Source: Perkinsus chesapeaki (lineage: Eukaryota > Perkinsozoa > Perkinsida > Perkinsidae). From it: 38,218 bases of DNA. The position numbers and the translations under genes were made by a program. Positions 35,457 through 38,218 of the stretch are shown here, piece after piece. Location: the NCBI GenBank assembly GCA_013115145.1, contig JAAPAO010000338.1, positions 1-38,218 of the forward strand. The letters run 5' to 3'. How positions within the stretch are numbered: the stretch's first letter is position 1; every line of letters begins with the position of its first letter. The notes under the pieces are model-generated. The model searched no databases, was not told where the DNA came from, and was given only the letters and a program-made list of their open reading frames with translations.

Positions 35457-35644
35457 AGGTACAGGGCTGAACAGGAAAACTTAAACTGATAACCCCAACC
35501 AACGCGCTCTGACATCAATCATAACCCAGAGGAGGAACTGAACTGACTTCGGCGTGCGTAGCCTCGGCTGTGTATATCTGGAAGCAACCTGTCACAACCT
35601 GGAAGTAGGTCACTGGTTTCGATTTTCCTTTCCTTGTGAAAACT

Positions 35645-35668
35645 AATAGTAATAGTAATAGTAATAAT
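35645..35668 (+). repeat. AATAGT microsatellite
   Basis: Three exact AATAGT copies and one variant (AATAAT) in tandem. A short simple repeat without evident function. Confidence 0.8.
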
Positions 35669-35934
35669 GTATACTGATAATACCGATTTGAGAGTCTTGC
35701 GACCTAATATAGTGCCCGAGCCCCCAATGGTTCAGCTGAGCTGAATCAACTCTACGCTATTGCACGCGCTGAGGCGGTGCCTTGAATGCTGTGCGTCAAT
35801 GCAGTGTACTTGTGAGCCCCGCAGTTGAAGAAGCTGCCATTCCTCATAAGAGCTCGACAAGCAGTAGCTTGATGATTAGCTTTTTCATTACCGAGGTATA
35901 AATACATGCCGTTGAAGCCTCGGTGTCCGAGTGG

Positions 35935-35959
35935 CACGCGTGGACACTGTCCACGCGTG
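35935..35959. repeat. Perfect 12-bp inverted repeat
   Basis: CACGCGTGGACA and TGTCCACGCGTG flank a single C. Such a perfect, GC-rich palindrome in an otherwise A/T-leaning intergenic stretch could be a dimeric protein-binding site, a cruciform or an element end. Confidence 0.6.
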
Positions 35960-36218
35960 TAGGTGGCCATCGCTCGTGGAGAAGGAGGGTCCTGGAAAGT
36001 TTATTTGCATATCAACTTTCGAAATTCACCTGCCCAACAGTCATGGACATTCCTCACACATCATGTACACTGGCAACTTATTGTTTCTAACTGCCATTAT
36101 CAGAGGCGTTCAGATCCTGTTATTCTCCTCGATAGACTCTGTGTGAGAGCTATGAGGCACGCAAGAGCTCACACTGTGGGAGCTAGGACTTTTTAATCAT
36201 ATTATCAGCACCGTTGAT

Positions 36219-36245
36219 ATATTGTTGTCGATCCGACAGCAATAT
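36219..36245. repeat. Near-perfect 12-bp inverted repeat
   Basis: ATATTGTTGTCG (36219-36230) faces CGACAGCAATAT (36234-36245) across 3 nt, with one G-T wobble pair. It lies about 160 bp from the retroelement frame end; no link is shown. Confidence 0.4.
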
Positions 36246-36406
36246 TTGACTACAATCATTCGACTTGTTATTCACTGTAAGGTCGTTATCTGCAAACAGT
36301 TGGCAACTGGCATTCGCAACTTGCCTGTATGTGATCAATCCCTCTGTACCCAAAGGACTTGGCGAGCGGAAGGGTTACTTGTGATGGCCCCTAAAGACCT
36401 GCCTGG

Positions 36407-38179
36407 TTATTCGATGAAGCGTGATGTTAACGATTGCGGATTGTGGACTGTTCGGAAAGCTCGGATCTTAACGATTGTATCTGGTAGTTCCGAGGCGCTA
36501 CTGGAAGGTTGTTCCATTACGAGATCACTCCTCGATAACGTGTCAGCAAACCAAGAAGTAGGAGAAGCTCCATCGTACAGAATCCCACCAACACCGAATG
36601 GGGAAGCGTCGACTACGATAGACCAACGGGAAGACGACCACGATGCACAGGGAAATACCCTGGAATAGAACGATGATGATGATGAATCGAAGTGAACGTC
36701 GATAAACGCCTTCAACCAAACCAAACTGCGCCTAATTTGGTTAACGTGGATCCAAGACCAGTTGCAACGCTCAGCTACCCCCAGAGCACCCCAGAGGGGG
36801 GATACAAAGGCGCACACGTACGGGACGATTTGACCAATCCAAGCGAACTTGCCGCAGACCTTACGGAGGAGCTTCACCGGAATACGGACCTTGGCCAACG
36901 ATGTCTCGACCAGCGCTAAGGCTGACCTGAGCTTCTCGTCGGGAACATGTAAAATAATACCAGCAGGATGAATATCAAAAATAACTCCAATCCACTTGAT
37001 AGGGAAGGGATATTGCCTCTTGGCAACAGCAAGTCTGAAACCGAGTGCTATCCACAAAACGAGAGGAAGACACAGCACCAGACGAGCATAGCGAGAAGAA
37101 GGAGCCCGAGCTTGCGCAAAAGGGTCGTCGACAAAAACATTCAGAGAAAAAGATGACTTGGAGCTCTCAGGATGGTCGGACGGGGCTTGACACAGACCAG
37201 AGGCGAGCCTCGAAATAAGAGCTGCCTCCCTTCCCCAAATCAAGGGAGAAGATCGGACCCCGAACAGTAAAGTGTTATATGCATACCAACGACCATCAAA
37301 AAATACTACATGGAACGGTTTCTCGCGCTCCATAAGCGGCACCAACTTGAAAGCATTAGAAAAATCGACCGAGATAGCTTGTAAAGAACCACCAATAGAC
37401 AACTGTTCCTCCCGCAAAGAAAGAAGAGAGTCAATTGCATCGGACACGCGAGGCAAAACAAGATGCTCAGGAAGCGCAATAGAGGCGTTTAAGTCATTTT
37501 CCGAGGCGTCACAAATCAGACGAAACTGGTCAGTACCTTTTTTGGGTACCAAGCCCAGCTTAGTGCAAACTACACGCGAACAATCAAGAAAAGATAGCAG
37601 ATCTGAGATGCTGCTGAAATCCTTGCAAAAACCCTCATCAACCTCTTTAGCCAGGAGACTCTGGGTTACCACTGGCATGGATTCGGCACTCTGATAATTA
37701 GAAAGAGACGAAGGATCAGTGAAATAATCGGAGAATTCAAGAGTTGAACACTCAAAACAATCCACAGAATTACTCACACCATCGCGTGATGGGAAAACAT
37801 TGCAACACGGGATCGGACAAGCAATGCCAACGGGGGCGCCACTTGTAAACCACTCAGCGGCTATACAATCAGGATCGCGAGTAGAGCGACAAAGAGCAGA
37901 CAACAGCCGCCCCAAAACAGGCGAGCAACTATGAGACGGCTGCAAGCAAGAACTATCACAATGAAGAATTTGAGCAAGCCCTTCTCGGGCCGCAGTGATA
38001 ACAGAGACTACAGATGGCAACTCGAGGGGACTAGGCGCAGTAAGCAAGGCGTCAACTACGGAAGGCTGAGACAAAAGAAGAGACTCCAATAAATTTCGAA
38101 TAGATGAAAAGACTCTGATAGCTTGTTCATCGAACAGAGACGCAGTGACAAGTCGGAACGCCGCAAGCCACCGACTGGT
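36407..38179 (-). CDS. Reverse transcriptase / RNase H polyprotein (partial)
   Basis: An open frame of ~590 codons bounded upstream by TGA at 38182-38180 and lacking a convincing ATG near its start, so it is probably the tail of a longer or broken frame. RT motifs in order: LGLVPKKGTDQFRLICDAS, motif A region VDFSNAFKLVP, motif B region GVRSSPLIWGR, and motif C NVFVDDPFA (Phe-Val-Asp-Asp instead of Tyr-x-Asp-Asp). A connection segment follows (VCGKFAWIGQIVPYVCAFVS), then RNase H (VVDASPFGVGGILYDGA). The frame stops shortly after the second RNase H acidic position (ASELPDT), so RNase H looks incomplete. Copy number and activity cannot be judged here. Confidence 0.78.
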   Translation of the reverse strand, partial: TSRWLAAFRLVTASLFDEQAIRVFSSIRNLLESLLLSQPSVVDALLTAPSPLELPSVVSVITAAREGLAQILHCDSSCLQPSHSCSPVLGRLLSALCRSTRDPDCIAAEWFTSGAPVGIACPIPCCNVFPSRDGVSNSVDCFECSTLEFSDYFTDPSSLSNYQSAESMPVVTQSLLAKEVDEGFCKDFSSISDLLSFLDCSRVVCTKLGLVPKKGTDQFRLICDASENDLNASIALPEHLVLPRVSDAIDSLLSLREEQLSIGGSLQAISVDFSNAFKLVPLMEREKPFHVVFFDGRWYAYNTLLFGVRSSPLIWGREAALISRLASGLCQAPSDHPESSKSSFSLNVFVDDPFAQARAPSSRYARLVLCLPLVLWIALGFRLAVAKRQYPFPIKWIGVIFDIHPAGIILHVPDEKLRSALALVETSLAKVRIPVKLLRKVCGKFAWIGQIVPYVCAFVSPLWGALGVAERCNWSWIHVNQIRRSLVWLKAFIDVHFDSSSSSFYSRVFPCASWSSSRWSIVVDASPFGVGGILYDGASPTSWFADTLSRSDLVMEQPSSSASELPDTIVKIRAFRTVHNPQSLTSRFIE

Positions 38180-38218
38180 TCACTCGACAAGCCAGACGTG
38201 GGGCGACGAGTCTGACCG
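36407..38218 (-). mobile_element. Retroelement remnant (RT-RNase H), DIRS-like
   Basis: The right end of the window carries a minus-strand reverse transcriptase/RNase H frame. No terminal repeats, integrase or tyrosine recombinase are visible; the 5' part lies beyond the window or is degraded. DIRS-type is suggested by the post-RT segment (LLRKVCGKFAWIGQIVP) and by RT directly joined to RNase H, but is not proven. Confidence 0.65.

Larger units (their letters stand above)
35457..36406. other. Intergenic region upstream of the ketoacyl-CoA synthase
   Basis: No supported gene in ~950 bp. On the minus strand a pyrimidine-rich AG (ttcctgttcag) lies about 10 nt before the synthase ATG and may be a trans-splice acceptor. 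The region also holds a small AATAGT repeat and two inverted repeats (35935-35959 and 36219-36245). Confidence 0.6.

Noticed and set aside
36222-37694. Plus-strand frames across the retroelement
   Set aside because: They are antisense to the reverse transcriptase and carry no motifs.
1-38218. CRISPR array, prokaryotic operon, riboswitch or phage genes
   Set aside because: All supported genes are spliced eukaryotic genes; no spaced direct repeats of CRISPR type were seen.

Overview
The window is nuclear DNA from a eukaryote with very compact genes. Most genes are cut by many tiny GT-AG introns (about 29-70 nt) that were located here by frame closure and by family conservation. An inner-arm axonemal dynein subunit implies a flagellated stage. 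Plant or algal-type ALDH12 and FAE1-type enzymes, gene spacing near 100 bp, a tandemly duplicated gene pair and AG acceptors just upstream of start codons together suggest an alveolate, most likely a perkinsid (Perkinsus-like). That assignment is inference; no rRNA or other marker is present.

Layout. (1) 1-13137 (+): most of a giant surface receptor of at least 4175 aa, open at the left edge. It has a Cys/NGT-rich head, NHL repeats, 15 copies of an unnamed ~115-aa repeat, a REJ-like region, a degenerate GPS, about five membrane spans and a basic/Pro-rich tail. (2) 13371-14945 (+): two tandem near-identical genes for a 202-aa coiled-coil protein. (3) 15829-19524 (-): a mitochondrial P5C dehydrogenase of the ALDH12 type (8 exons), with a membrane-anchored cytochrome P450 (4 exons) upstream on the same strand. 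(4) 19728-33398 (+): a one-direction cluster of axonemal dynein light intermediate chain p28, a JmjC ribosomal oxygenase (NO66/MINA type), DNA polymerase alpha catalytic subunit (37 exons), and a Dicer-type helicase that stops near the PAZ boundary without RNase III domains. (5) 33693-35456 (-): an FAE1-type 3-ketoacyl-CoA synthase whose last ~40 codons lie in another frame. (6) 36407-38218 (-): a reverse transcriptase/RNase H remnant of a retroelement.

Functionally this is a mixed housekeeping block (replication, ribosome modification, flagellar motor, proline catabolism, fatty-acid elongation) beside lineage-specific surface and coiled-coil genes. The best candidates for something undescribed are the 15-unit repeat receptor with a GPS that lacks the cleavage tripeptide, and the Dicer-like protein without nuclease domains. 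Family assignments rest on recalled conserved motifs; no database search was run.
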